DNA of 64,000 nucleotides from CAMTWB01 sp037441775. Its GTDB lineage: Bacteria > Desulfobacterota > Syntrophia > Syntrophales > CAMTWB01. Shown here in pieces: positions 8,515 to 16,287 of the stretch. The notes below the pieces were generated by a model. The model ran no database searches. It was not told the origin of the DNA and was given only the letters and a program-made list of their open reading frames with translations. The stretch covers positions 68,194-132,193 of the forward strand of contig JBBIRO010000007.1 in the NCBI GenBank assembly GCA_037441775.1. Direction: 5' to 3'. Every line of letters begins with the position of its first letter. Within the stretch, counting starts at the first letter, position 1. A program made the translations under genes and the position numbers.

Positions 8515-9456
8515 CTAAATATCTGATTCCATCTCCAAATCCTCGGGGGTAAAGGTGACAACATCGTCGATGGTCTCGGCCTGGGTGAAAACCATGGCCA
8601 GGCGGTCAATGCCCAGGGCGATGCCGGCGGCGGATTTTATCCGGCCCAGGGATCGAAGAAAGGGTTCCACCGGGCCATATGCTGTTTTGCCGCAAGATAA
8701 GCGGTGAGAGTTTTCTTTGGCGAATCGCCGCCGCTGCTCCTTTTCATCGGTCAGCTCCGAAAAGGCATTAGCTATTTCCATGCCGCCCAGGTAGAGTTCG
8801 AACCGCTCGGCCACCGCCGGCTCTTCTTTTTTGGCTCGGGCCAGACTGCCCAGGGAGATGGGATAATCATAGAGGATAGTCGGCCGGTTCCGTCCCAGGC
8901 GGGGTTCTATGGCCGAGACCAGGATTTCATCAAAAATTTCCCGCTTAAGCGCTTCTTCCAGGGGAGTGTCACTAAAGCGCGCAAAAGCCTCGCGAACGGT
9001 GATTCTTGGCCAGGGTCTTTTCAATAGAATCATGTCGCCACGGAAGGCAAGGGCATTCCCCAAACTCAGTTCGCCCGCAACAAAGGTCAGCAAATCCTCT
9101 GTTTCCTCCATCATCTGGGTATAGTCTGCATCTTGCCGGTACCACTCCAGCATGGTGAATTCCGGCAGGTGGAGGTTTCCCCGCTCCCCGCCGCGGAAGC
9201 ATTTGGCTATCTGAAATATACGCTCGTAGCCCATTGCCAGGAGCCTCTTCATGCAAATTTCAGGAGAGGTCTGCAAAAACCATTCGCCCGAGGGAATTGC
9301 GTCGATGTGGGCCTCCGGCAGGGGGGAAGGTATGCGGAGGGGTGTTTCCACCTCCAGGTACCCTTGGGAGAAAAAGAAGGCTCTTATGGCCTGGAGCATC
9401 CGGGCCCGGAGCCAGAGGGCGGTTTTTTTTCCCGCCGGCCGGGACAACCGGGTCAT
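8515..9456 (-). CDS. epmA: EF-P lysine ligase (lysyl-tRNA synthetase paralogue)
   Basis: Attaches (R)-beta-lysine to the conserved lysine of elongation factor P. The 313-residue protein has only the class II catalytic core of lysyl-tRNA synthetase and no anticodon domain, as expected for EpmA/PoxA. Visible markers are QTSPEICMKRLLAMGYERIF, motif 2 in IAKCFRGGERGNLHLPEFT and motif 3 in AGIALGIDRLAM. It starts one base after the efp stop, so ligase and substrate are made together, with the aminomutase epmB upstream. Confidence 0.95.
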   Translation of the reverse strand: MTRLSRPAGKKTALWLRARMLQAIRAFFFSQGYLEVETPLRIPSPLPEAHIDAIPSGEWFLQTSPEICMKRLLAMGYERIFQIAKCFRGGERGNLHLPEFTMLEWYRQDADYTQMMEETEDLLTFVAGELSLGNALAFRGDMILLKRPWPRITVREAFARFSDTPLEEALKREIFDEILVSAIEPRLGRNRPTILYDYPISLGSLARAKKEEPAVAERFELYLGGMEIANAFSELTDEKEQRRRFAKENSHRLSCGKTAYGPVEPFLRSLGRIKSAAGIALGIDRLAMVFTQAETIDDVVTFTPEDLEMESDI

Positions 9457-9457
9457 G

Positions 9458-10018
9458 TCATTTCACCCGGGTGATGTATTCATCGGTGCGGGTATCCACT
9501 TTAATCTTATCTCCGACCGCGATGAAGGGCGGTACCAATATCTGATGGCCCGTTGCTATTTTTATCGGCTTGGTATTGCCGGAAACGGAATCACCCTTTG
9601 CCCATGGTTCCGCCTCGGCAACAATCAGGTCGATAAAGTTGGGCAGAGTTACTCCGAGGGGCTTGTTTTCGAAAAAGAGAATGTCCACCTCCAGGTTATC
9701 GATCAGATAGTTTTTAGCATCCCCCACTTGTTCGGCGGCGAGAAAAACCTGTTCGTAAGTTTCCGTATCCATGAAACAGTATTTGCCCTCGTCAATATAG
9801 AGATATTGCATCTTTTTTTCCTGTAAATCCGCCTGCTCAAAGTTGTCCACCGAGCGGAATGTCCGTTCGAACTGACTTCCGGTAATCATGTTGCGCAGCT
9901 TTGTCCGGTATAGGGCCTGTCCCTTGCCGGGCTTGACAAAGTTGAACTCCACGACTACGTGGGGCTCGCCATCTAGTTTAAGTTTTAAACCTTTTTTTAA
10001 ATCGCTGGCGCTGTACAT
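9458..10018 (-). CDS. efp: Translation elongation factor P
   Basis: Relieves ribosome stalling at consecutive prolines. The 186-residue protein has the three-domain EF-P length. The loop lysine that receives beta-lysine is Lys32 in FVKPGKGQA, equivalent to Lys34 of E. coli, and the presence of epmA and epmB on either side supports that modification type. The ATG has AAGGAG at good spacing. Bases just upstream (about 10039-10057) contain a copy of the dispersed TGACGACTTC repeat end. Confidence 0.97.
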   Translation of the reverse strand: MYSASDLKKGLKLKLDGEPHVVVEFNFVKPGKGQALYRTKLRNMITGSQFERTFRSVDNFEQADLQEKKMQYLYIDEGKYCFMDTETYEQVFLAAEQVGDAKNYLIDNLEVDILFFENKPLGVTLPNFIDLIVAEAEPWAKGDSVSGNTKPIKIATGHQILVPPFIAVGDKIKVDTRTDEYITRVK

Positions 10019-10055
10019 TTGATTCTCCTTATTTTTTGATTGACGACTTCATAAG

Positions 10056-11102
10056 TCACGCGACCGTGGTTAAGCGCTCGAGCGGCACCTTTCCGGCCTT
10101 TCCCGGCATATCCCTGACATAACGGGGCAGGCACAGCCCACAGGTGGTCTGCCGCAGTTTTTCCATTATCTCTCTGCCACAGGCGGGATCGGCCTGAAAA
10201 GGGGAGGTTCCGGCCGCCATATCCGCCTGGAATAGGTAGTATGGCCTGATGGCTGCGCGCTGCAGTCCGTGGAGCAGGTCGCGCATAATTTCAAAACTGT
10301 CGTTTACTCCCCGGAGAAACACCGACTGGTTGGAAACGGGCACTCCCGCTTCCAGGATCATCTCGCAGGCCTTTTGCGCGTCGGGCGTTATTTCCACGGG
10401 GTGATTGAACTGGGTATTTAACCATAGGGGGCGATGTTTTTTTAGAATCGCACATAATTTCCTGGTAATCCGCATTGGCATTACCACTGGGATGCGGCTG
10501 CCGATCCGCAACACCTCCACATGGGGTATGGCGCGGAAGGCGGCCAAAAGCCAGTCGAGTTGATCGTCACTGAGAGTCAAGGGATCTCCGCCGGATATGA
10601 TCACCTCGCGAATCTCCCTTTTGGCGGCGATGTATTCCAACATAGCCGATAGCCGTCCTGCGGTCATCTCGAAACTGCCATTGCGCCAGATCCGTTTGCG
10701 ATTGCAATGCCGACAATAGACGGCGCAGTTCCTGGTGACCAGGGCCAGACAGCGATCCTGATAACGATGTACCAGCGCAGCAACCGGCATGTGTTTTCCC
10801 TCATCCAGCGGGTCGGGGGTCAGAGCCACGGGGTCCTCCATCTCCAGCGGGTCGGGGAGGCACTGTCGGCGGATTGGATCCATCTGGTCCAGGGGATCGG
10901 CCAGCAATGACAGGTAGTAAGGCGTTACCGCCAGGGGATAGGTTGCAACCACTCCTTCACACCCTCGAATGACCGCGGGGCCGAACAGGCTGGCAAGCTG
11001 GGGCAGAGAAGATATTCTGTTTTTCATCTGCCAGCGCCAGTTTTGCCAGTGCGGTACCTTTGGCTGCATGATTCTATTTATGTTTGTAACGGTTCCTTCC
11101 AA
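10056..11102 (-). CDS. epmB: EF-P beta-lysylation protein, KamA-family radical SAM aminomutase
   Basis: Converts L-lysine to (R)-beta-lysine for EF-P modification, using a [4Fe-4S] cluster, SAM and PLP. The radical SAM CxxxCxxC motif is in NCAVYCRHCNRKR. The N-terminus has the KamA-family WRWQMKNRI segment. The 348-residue length fits EpmB rather than the longer catabolic lysine 2,3-aminomutases, and the adjacent efp and epmA make the assignment secure. The longest frame starts with TTG at 11102 preceded by GAGGG; an ATG at 11069 is an alternative start. Confidence 0.93.
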   Translation of the reverse strand: MEGTVTNINRIMQPKVPHWQNWRWQMKNRISSLPQLASLFGPAVIRGCEGVVATYPLAVTPYYLSLLADPLDQMDPIRRQCLPDPLEMEDPVALTPDPLDEGKHMPVAALVHRYQDRCLALVTRNCAVYCRHCNRKRIWRNGSFEMTAGRLSAMLEYIAAKREIREVIISGGDPLTLSDDQLDWLLAAFRAIPHVEVLRIGSRIPVVMPMRITRKLCAILKKHRPLWLNTQFNHPVEITPDAQKACEMILEAGVPVSNQSVFLRGVNDSFEIMRDLLHGLQRAAIRPYYLFQADMAAGTSPFQADPACGREIMEKLRQTTCGLCLPRYVRDMPGKAGKVPLERLTTVA

Positions 11103-11168
11103 AGTAACCCTCGCCGTAAACCCTCTCCTCTCAAGGGAGTCCGACTTTTGACTTTTTACGAAGTCGGC
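11100..11168. repeat. Dispersed intergenic repeat fragment upstream of epmB
   Basis: Contains a CGTAAACCCTCTCCTCTCAA block also seen in similar form at 20020-20072 (reverse) and 39395-39430, followed by GACTTTTTACGAAGTCG, the terminal inverted repeat of the dispersed family at 19928, 27296 and 45259. Only one recognisable end is present here, so it is probably a decayed or partial copy. Confidence 0.5.
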
Positions 11169-11447
11169 AAAATTGATTAGGCAGTCGCATCTATCATATG
11201 ATAATTATGATTGAAAGAATTAAATTGTCTTTGCGGTTTCGTCTCAAAAAAGAACAGCACGGACAATTAACAGCCTGGGTGGGTGATAGAAGAAAGTGGT
11301 TGCGTTGCCCTGTCAATTTTGCAAATAATTGAACCACAGGAGGTAATCAGAAGACGGATTTTCCCATTGCCCTTATGTAAAAGCGAAGTCGTGGAGTCAG
11401 CCATAAGGCCCACACAATGAGTTAACCGTAGCAAGGAGGACGAGAGT
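11169..11447. other. Intergenic region upstream of the baeRF-type gene
   Basis: About 280 bases between the divergent epmB and the baeRF-type gene. AGGAGG at about 11434-11440 is the ribosome binding site of the downstream gene. I see no tRNA, riboswitch or convincing promoter consensus. Confidence 0.5.
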
Positions 11448-12596
11448 ATGGAACTGTTGTCAGGCGAGCAATTGAAGGGATTGATGAGCAAGCAGGATGG
11501 ACCATGTCTGTCCATGTTCATGCCAACCCACAGGACCGGTGGCGAGATCAAACAGGATCAGATTCGCTTCAAAAACCTGCTGCGCAACGCTGAGGAAAGG
11601 CTTGCTGCATTGGGGCTTAGAACTCAGGAGTCTCTGGACTTTCTGGCGCCGCTGCAGAAATTGACATCCAATGTCCTCTTCTGGCGAAAACAGATCGACG
11701 GCCTGGCTTTTTTTGTTTCCCGGGATGTGTTTCACAGTTTTTCGCTTCCCGTCTCCTTCGAGGAATTGGTCTTAATTTCCGACCGTTTCCATATCAAGCC
11801 CCTGCTTCCCCTGTTTGGGCAGTTCCCCCGTTATTATCTTTTGGCCTTAAGTCAAAATCAGGTGCGATTGTACGAAGGCGCCAGTGTGCGTCTTTGGGAG
11901 GTGGATGTTAAGGGTCTGCCGGAAAATATGCAGGTTGCGCTTCACTATGATGAGCCGGAAAAGCAGGTGCGTTTTCGCGGTGGTCAGGCGGCAGGAGGCG
12001 ACCGAGGCGCCATGATGTCCGGTCATGGCGCGGAAATAGACGACACGAAAGATAATCTTTTAAAATACTTCCGCAAGATAGACCGGGGACTGCGGGAATA
12101 TCTCCGGGACGAAACGGCGCCGCTGGTGGTGGCGGCGGTAGAATATCTTTTCCCAATCTACCGGGAAGTCAACAGTTATGCCAATCTGATGGAGGAGGGT
12201 ATTCCCGGCAATCCCGAAGGGTTATCTTCTGAGGCGCTGCATCGGCTATCCTGGCCCATTGTCAAGCCGTTCTTTCGCCGGGCAATAGAAGCAGCAATTG
12301 CCCAATACCGGCGGTTTTCCGGAACAGGGCTGGCCTCCAACGATATTGAAGTTATCGTTGCGGCGGCAAGTCACGGGCGGATCGCCAACCTGTTTATCGC
12401 CAGGGGGGCCAGGCAATGGGGTTTTATCGATCCGGAAAAAGATTTTGTCAAGCTATTGGATGGGCAGGAGCCGGGAAGCGAAGACCTGCTGGATTTCGCA
12501 GCTGTTCATACCTATCTGTCCGGGGGGGCGGTTTACGTCCTTGCCCAGGACGAAATGCCGGATTACAACCGGGTGGCCGCGGCATTTCGTTATTGA
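11448..12596 (+). CDS. baeRF-type protein (bacterial relative of archaeo-eukaryotic release factor aRF1/eRF1)
   Basis: The N-terminal segment (LSMFMPTHRTGGEIKQDQIR, FKNLLRNAEERL) and the overall 382-residue layout match the baeRF3-like family of bacterial homologues of archaeal and eukaryotic peptide-chain release factors; this is recognition from memory of family style. A glycine-rich loop at residues about 176-190 contains a Gly-Gly-Gln tripeptide at 178-180, the sequence that in true release factors triggers peptidyl-tRNA hydrolysis. The C-terminal part (IEVIVAAASHGRIANLFIA) resembles the L7Ae-like third domain. It has its own AGGAGG site and stands alone, divergent from epmB, near other translation factors (efp, selB). 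Function unproven; ribosome rescue is the leading idea. Confidence 0.75.
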   Translation: MELLSGEQLKGLMSKQDGPCLSMFMPTHRTGGEIKQDQIRFKNLLRNAEERLAALGLRTQESLDFLAPLQKLTSNVLFWRKQIDGLAFFVSRDVFHSFSLPVSFEELVLISDRFHIKPLLPLFGQFPRYYLLALSQNQVRLYEGASVRLWEVDVKGLPENMQVALHYDEPEKQVRFRGGQAAGGDRGAMMSGHGAEIDDTKDNLLKYFRKIDRGLREYLRDETAPLVVAAVEYLFPIYREVNSYANLMEEGIPGNPEGLSSEALHRLSWPIVKPFFRRAIEAAIAQYRRFSGTGLASNDIEVIVAAASHGRIANLFIARGARQWGFIDPEKDFVKLLDGQEPGSEDLLDFAAVHTYLSGGAVYVLAQDEMPDYNRVAAAFRY

Positions 12597-12653
12597 CCAG
12601 ATGCGGATTAAAGGCTCTGTAAAGAGCCGGTAGGGTGCGTTACGGCACACTGC

Positions 12654-13616
12654 TTATGATTTCGCGGCCGACCCCTTGTATATGTAGCGGTCAAACAGCC
12701 GGTGGAAGGGCGTCCAGTTGGAATTGTCGTCTGGCGATGCCTTGATGTATTCCTGAAAGGCGTTTATCTTGGCGTCCAGGTCGTCCACCATGTGAACTAT
12801 TATGGCTTCGACGGTATTGGGAAGCTTGGGCGATCCGTATTCCAGCATCCCGTGGTGGCTCAAGATGAGGTGCTTCAATTCTATGGCCAGGCTCGCCGGA
12901 AATGATGGCAACCGGGCAATCCTTTCGGTAATCATTTCAGCGCCCATAACGATGTGACCGATCAGCCTTCCTTCGTCGCTGTAATCGATCAGGCGGTCAT
13001 AATTGAACTCGTAGATCTTCCCAAGATCATGCAAAATGCCGCCGGCCATGATCAGGTCCCGGTTCAATCCCTGGTAATGTCGGGTGACCTGATCCAGCAG
13101 GCGCACCACCGAAAGGGTGTGCTCCAGAAGCCCTCCCAGATAAACATGATGAAATCCTTTGGCCGCCGGCGCAAGTTGGAAACGATTCCTGATTTCTTCA
13201 TCGTCGAAAAGGGATTTAAGTAGGGCCGTCAAGTGCGGATTGCCGATATCATCTACGTATTTCATCAGCTCTGCCAGCATTAGGTTCGCGTCTTGTCGGG
13301 CTGTGGGCAAATAATCGCTAAGGTCGATCTCTTCCGGCAGCGATGTTTTGATTTCGGAAATGGAAAGCTGAAGGATATTTTTATAGCTCTGCGCCTGGGC
13401 TTTGATCAGGATGATGTCTCCTTTTTTGAACAGGCCGTCTAATTCGGCGGCGTTGTCCCAGACCTTGGCCTCCACCTGGCCGCTCTTGTCGCCCAGCTTC
13501 AGGTTTAGGTAGGGGGCTCCCTTTTGCGAATAGGCCAGGATTTTTTCTTTGACCAGGAAGCGCTCGCTTAGCCTGTCGCCCTTTTTGATATCGCTTACGT
13601 AAATTTGTTTCACCAC
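12654..13616 (-). CDS. YhaM-type 3'-5' exoribonuclease (OB-fold plus HD domain)
   Basis: Predicted metal-dependent 3'-5' exoribonuclease. Residues 1-100 form an OB-fold nucleic-acid-binding domain (KGDRLSERFLVKEKILAYSQ, then SGQVEAKVWD), and residues about 150-300 an HD phosphohydrolase domain with HVYLGGLLEHTLSVV and the HD pair in GGILHDLGKIYEF. The 320-residue length matches YhaM. It lies 15 bases downstream of selB and is convergent with the baeRF-type gene. A 6-base hairpin at 12613-12628 lies between the convergent genes but has no T-run. Confidence 0.9.
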   Translation of the reverse strand: MVKQIYVSDIKKGDRLSERFLVKEKILAYSQKGAPYLNLKLGDKSGQVEAKVWDNAAELDGLFKKGDIILIKAQAQSYKNILQLSISEIKTSLPEEIDLSDYLPTARQDANLMLAELMKYVDDIGNPHLTALLKSLFDDEEIRNRFQLAPAAKGFHHVYLGGLLEHTLSVVRLLDQVTRHYQGLNRDLIMAGGILHDLGKIYEFNYDRLIDYSDEGRLIGHIVMGAEMITERIARLPSFPASLAIELKHLILSHHGMLEYGSPKLPNTVEAIIVHMVDDLDAKINAFQEYIKASPDDNSNWTPFHRLFDRYIYKGSAAKS

Positions 13617-13631
13617 GTTGATTGTTCCCTT

Positions 13632-15545
13632 CTACTTAGTTGATTTGAGAATGCGGTTATCTCCCGTCCGGATGGTGAACTTGATCAGGTCGAAGTACTC
13701 CATCAGGGGGATGACATATTTTCGGGAAAGACCGGTCAGCTCTTTGAAATCGGCCGGCGCCGCCTGACCCTTCTCCCGCAGGAGTTTAGCGTAGCGATTC
13801 TGCAGATCTTCAAGCGCATTACGGTGGAGATAATAATTTTCCTTGATTCTAACCAGCAGCCCATCTTTGACTAAAAGCGGGAAAATCTTTTTCGCCATTT
13901 CCCGGCGTTCGGCAAATCCGGCCAAAACATCGCTTGTCTCCGGTGGAGTGAGCCCGCAGCGGAGATAGATTTGAAGGATTTCCTGTTTTGTATCCTCCGA
14001 ATCGCGGTCCAGGTCGACAGTGTGGGCGGCCGATTTGACGGTACGTTGATCAATTGCGATCCGCCGCTGCTTTTCCAGGGCCTGCAGGGCCAAGTTGAAC
14101 AGCCGGATTGAGACGGAGACGCCGACGGAGTTGCGCAGCTCTTCCTTGGATATTCCTGGTTGCAGGGGAAATCTGCTATGGTAGTCAAGCAGATTGGCCA
14201 GGATTTTCCCCTGCATACCAAGAAAAGCGGCGGCGGATACCAACAGGGTGTCCTCCGGCTGGATTACAATTGCCTGCTTCCGGATCAGGATTGCTTCCAC
14301 CAGGGGTCGCAGCGCCTTCTGATTAAGGCCTGTTTTGGCGGTAAGTTCTTTGATCCGCACCCCATCGTTTCCGGCGCGGTTTATCAGGACCAGCAGGCGC
14401 TCCTCGTTGCCGCCGTCTTTCAATACTTCAAGATTGTTTATGACGGACGAAAGGCGCCTTTTTAGTTTCCGAGCGGCCGGATCGATTATTATCCCTCCGC
14501 CGATGGTTGTAACCGGGGAATAGCTCCTAATTACAAACCTGTCCCGGGCCATGCAGGCGGCGGGCTGGCTTAGAAAGAGCTGGGCGTAGCAGGAGTCTCC
14601 CGGGGCGAGCTCCTCACGGTCGAACAGGTGCACGCGGGCCATGATTTCGCTGGTGCCGGTGTGAAACCTGACTAAGGCGCGATGTTTCAATCTCTGGCGC
14701 TTAAGGGGCAGATGGGTCAGGTAAATATCTAATCTTCGGGCTGCTTTTAGATATCCGGGCTGGGCTACAACATCTCCCCGGTTGATTTTTTCCTTTTCGA
14801 TCCCCTGGATATTAAGCGCTGCCCGTTGCCCCAATTGGGCCTGCACCGCCGGTTGATTATAAACCTGAAGGCCCCGGATCTTTGCCGCAAGCCCGGAAGG
14901 CAATATTTCCACGGAGTCGCCGGGGCGGACTGTACCCGAAATTAGCGTTCCGGTGACCACGGTGCCGAAACCTTTCATCGTGAAGACGCGGTCCACCGGA
15001 AGTCGCATGACGCCGCAATCGTGACCCTCTTCAACTCGTGAGGCTATTTGATCGAGGGCGGCGACAAACTCGGTAAGTCCTTGACCCGTTGCCGCCGATA
15101 CGGGTATTAGCGGCGCTCCATCAAGCACCGAACCCTGGAGAAAGTCGCTAACGTCAGACTTGACCATTTCCAGCCAGTCGTCATCCACCAGGTCAATCTT
15201 GGTCAGCGCCACCAGCCCTCTGTTGATCCCCAAAAGCGAACAAATATCGAGATGCTCCCTGGTTTGTGGCATTACTCCCTCGTCGGCGGCAATTACCAAA
15301 ACCAGAATATCGATGCCGGTCGCGCCGGCCACCATCGTCCGCACCAGGCGCTCGTGGCCCGGAACATCGACCACACCGATTTTTTGGCCGCGAGGCAGGG
15401 TAAAGTGGGCGAATCCCAGTTCAATGGTGATTCCCCGCTCCTTCTCCTCTTTCAAGCGGTCGCAATCAATACCCGTTAAGGCCTTGATCAGGGAAGTCTT
15501 GCCGTGGTCCACGTGGCCGGCGGTGCCCAGGATGATATGTTTCAT
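13632..15545 (-). CDS. selB: Selenocysteine-specific elongation factor
   Basis: GTPase that brings Sec-tRNA to UGA codons next to a SECIS hairpin. The G-domain is complete: P-loop GTAGHVDHGKTSL, switch II DVPGHE, and TKID. Domains II and III follow to about residue 370, and the C-terminal winged-helix repeats that bind SECIS RNA run to residue 637, so it is full length. It shows that the organism decodes selenocysteine. No selA, selC, selD or obvious selenoprotein gene is in the window. Confidence 0.97.
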   Translation of the reverse strand: MKHIILGTAGHVDHGKTSLIKALTGIDCDRLKEEKERGITIELGFAHFTLPRGQKIGVVDVPGHERLVRTMVAGATGIDILVLVIAADEGVMPQTREHLDICSLLGINRGLVALTKIDLVDDDWLEMVKSDVSDFLQGSVLDGAPLIPVSAATGQGLTEFVAALDQIASRVEEGHDCGVMRLPVDRVFTMKGFGTVVTGTLISGTVRPGDSVEILPSGLAAKIRGLQVYNQPAVQAQLGQRAALNIQGIEKEKINRGDVVAQPGYLKAARRLDIYLTHLPLKRQRLKHRALVRFHTGTSEIMARVHLFDREELAPGDSCYAQLFLSQPAACMARDRFVIRSYSPVTTIGGGIIIDPAARKLKRRLSSVINNLEVLKDGGNEERLLVLINRAGNDGVRIKELTAKTGLNQKALRPLVEAILIRKQAIVIQPEDTLLVSAAAFLGMQGKILANLLDYHSRFPLQPGISKEELRNSVGVSVSIRLFNLALQALEKQRRIAIDQRTVKSAAHTVDLDRDSEDTKQEILQIYLRCGLTPPETSDVLAGFAERREMAKKIFPLLVKDGLLVRIKENYYLHRNALEDLQNRYAKLLREKGQAAPADFKELTGLSRKYVIPLMEYFDLIKFTIRTGDNRILKSTK

Positions 15546-15730
15546 GGGAAGCTAGATAACAAAGTGGGGCTTATTTAACAACCGCAAAGATACGTTCGGG
15601 GTAACGATTCGTGGTCTTTAGGTCGGTCAAATTTTGCCGATTGAACCGGCGGATTTAGAATATCATTCATTTCCCTGGGCGCCCGAAGAGTCGGCGCTAG
15701 GTGGGGCCTGGCATCCGGGCGACCATTATT

Positions 15731-15948
15731 ATGGATCTGATGCGTCTGATCGACGAGATTCATCTGTTCTATCCGTTTTGTGTCAGTTGTAAGATTCGCG
15801 ACCTGCTCTGGTCGAGCGGCTATGATGTGGTTCGGGATAAAGTTCGCCGTTTGATGTTTCGCATGGGCACAGAGGCGCTTATGTGAAACCGAGGCTGTCG
15901 CTGGCTCATCCAGGGCATGCTATCTATCCTTATCAGTCCCGCATCTTC
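15731..15948 (+). pseudogene. IS3-family transposase (OrfB) remnant
   Basis: The frame starting MDLMRLIDEIH, then YPF, IRDLLWSSGYDV and KVRRLMFRMGTEAL, is the N-terminal HTH_21-like part of IS3-family OrfB. It stops at 15886, and the next expected block, KPRLSLAHPGHAIYPY, continues one frame over from 15886, which points to loss of a single base (expected ALY-VKPR). The catalytic DDE domain and the element's ends are gone, so this is a dead fragment. It sits where genes downstream of pilX would be expected. Confidence 0.8.
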
Positions 15949-16139
15949 CCTGTTTCGGCGGCTTCCAATCCCCGTTTTTGTAGGCACCGCGGTAGAAGAC
16001 GAAATCCAGCGCCTCCTGCCGGACAGCCGGCAGATCGAAACCCGCGCCGTCGTCCCGGATGGTCAGCCGCAGCCATCGGCTCTATCCGCTTGAAGAGCCG
16101 TCGTCCAAAATCGCAAAGCGAGAGATGAAAAATCAGTTT
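15924..16139 (-). pseudogene. Possible decayed coding fragment downstream of pilX
   Basis: One minus-strand frame reads in a protein-like way (FAILDDGSSSG, stop, SRWLRLTIRDDGAGFDLPAV, RQEALDFVFYRGAYKNGD) and is broken by internal stops. I do not recognise the family; LTIRDDGAGFD recalls a histidine-kinase-type ATPase N-box but may be chance. The rest of 15546-16287, apart from the IS3 remnant, shows nothing I can name. Confidence 0.2.
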
Positions 16140-16287
16140 CCCCGCCGGCAAAACCGCGTATCATAAAAGCTATCGCCGCAGAAAGGCGAGCAATAATAGA
16201 GCCTATAAATTCGGTCGCCGGTTGTCTTACAAAGGGTGAAACAGGCAGTAAGACTATCTTTTGATGCTGCGGCCGGATGGCTGCTGT

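Noticed and set aside
12613..12628. Hairpin GGCTCT-GTAA-AGAGCC between convergent genes as a terminator
   Set aside because: The stem is only six base pairs and no T-run follows on either strand, so I do not call a terminator.
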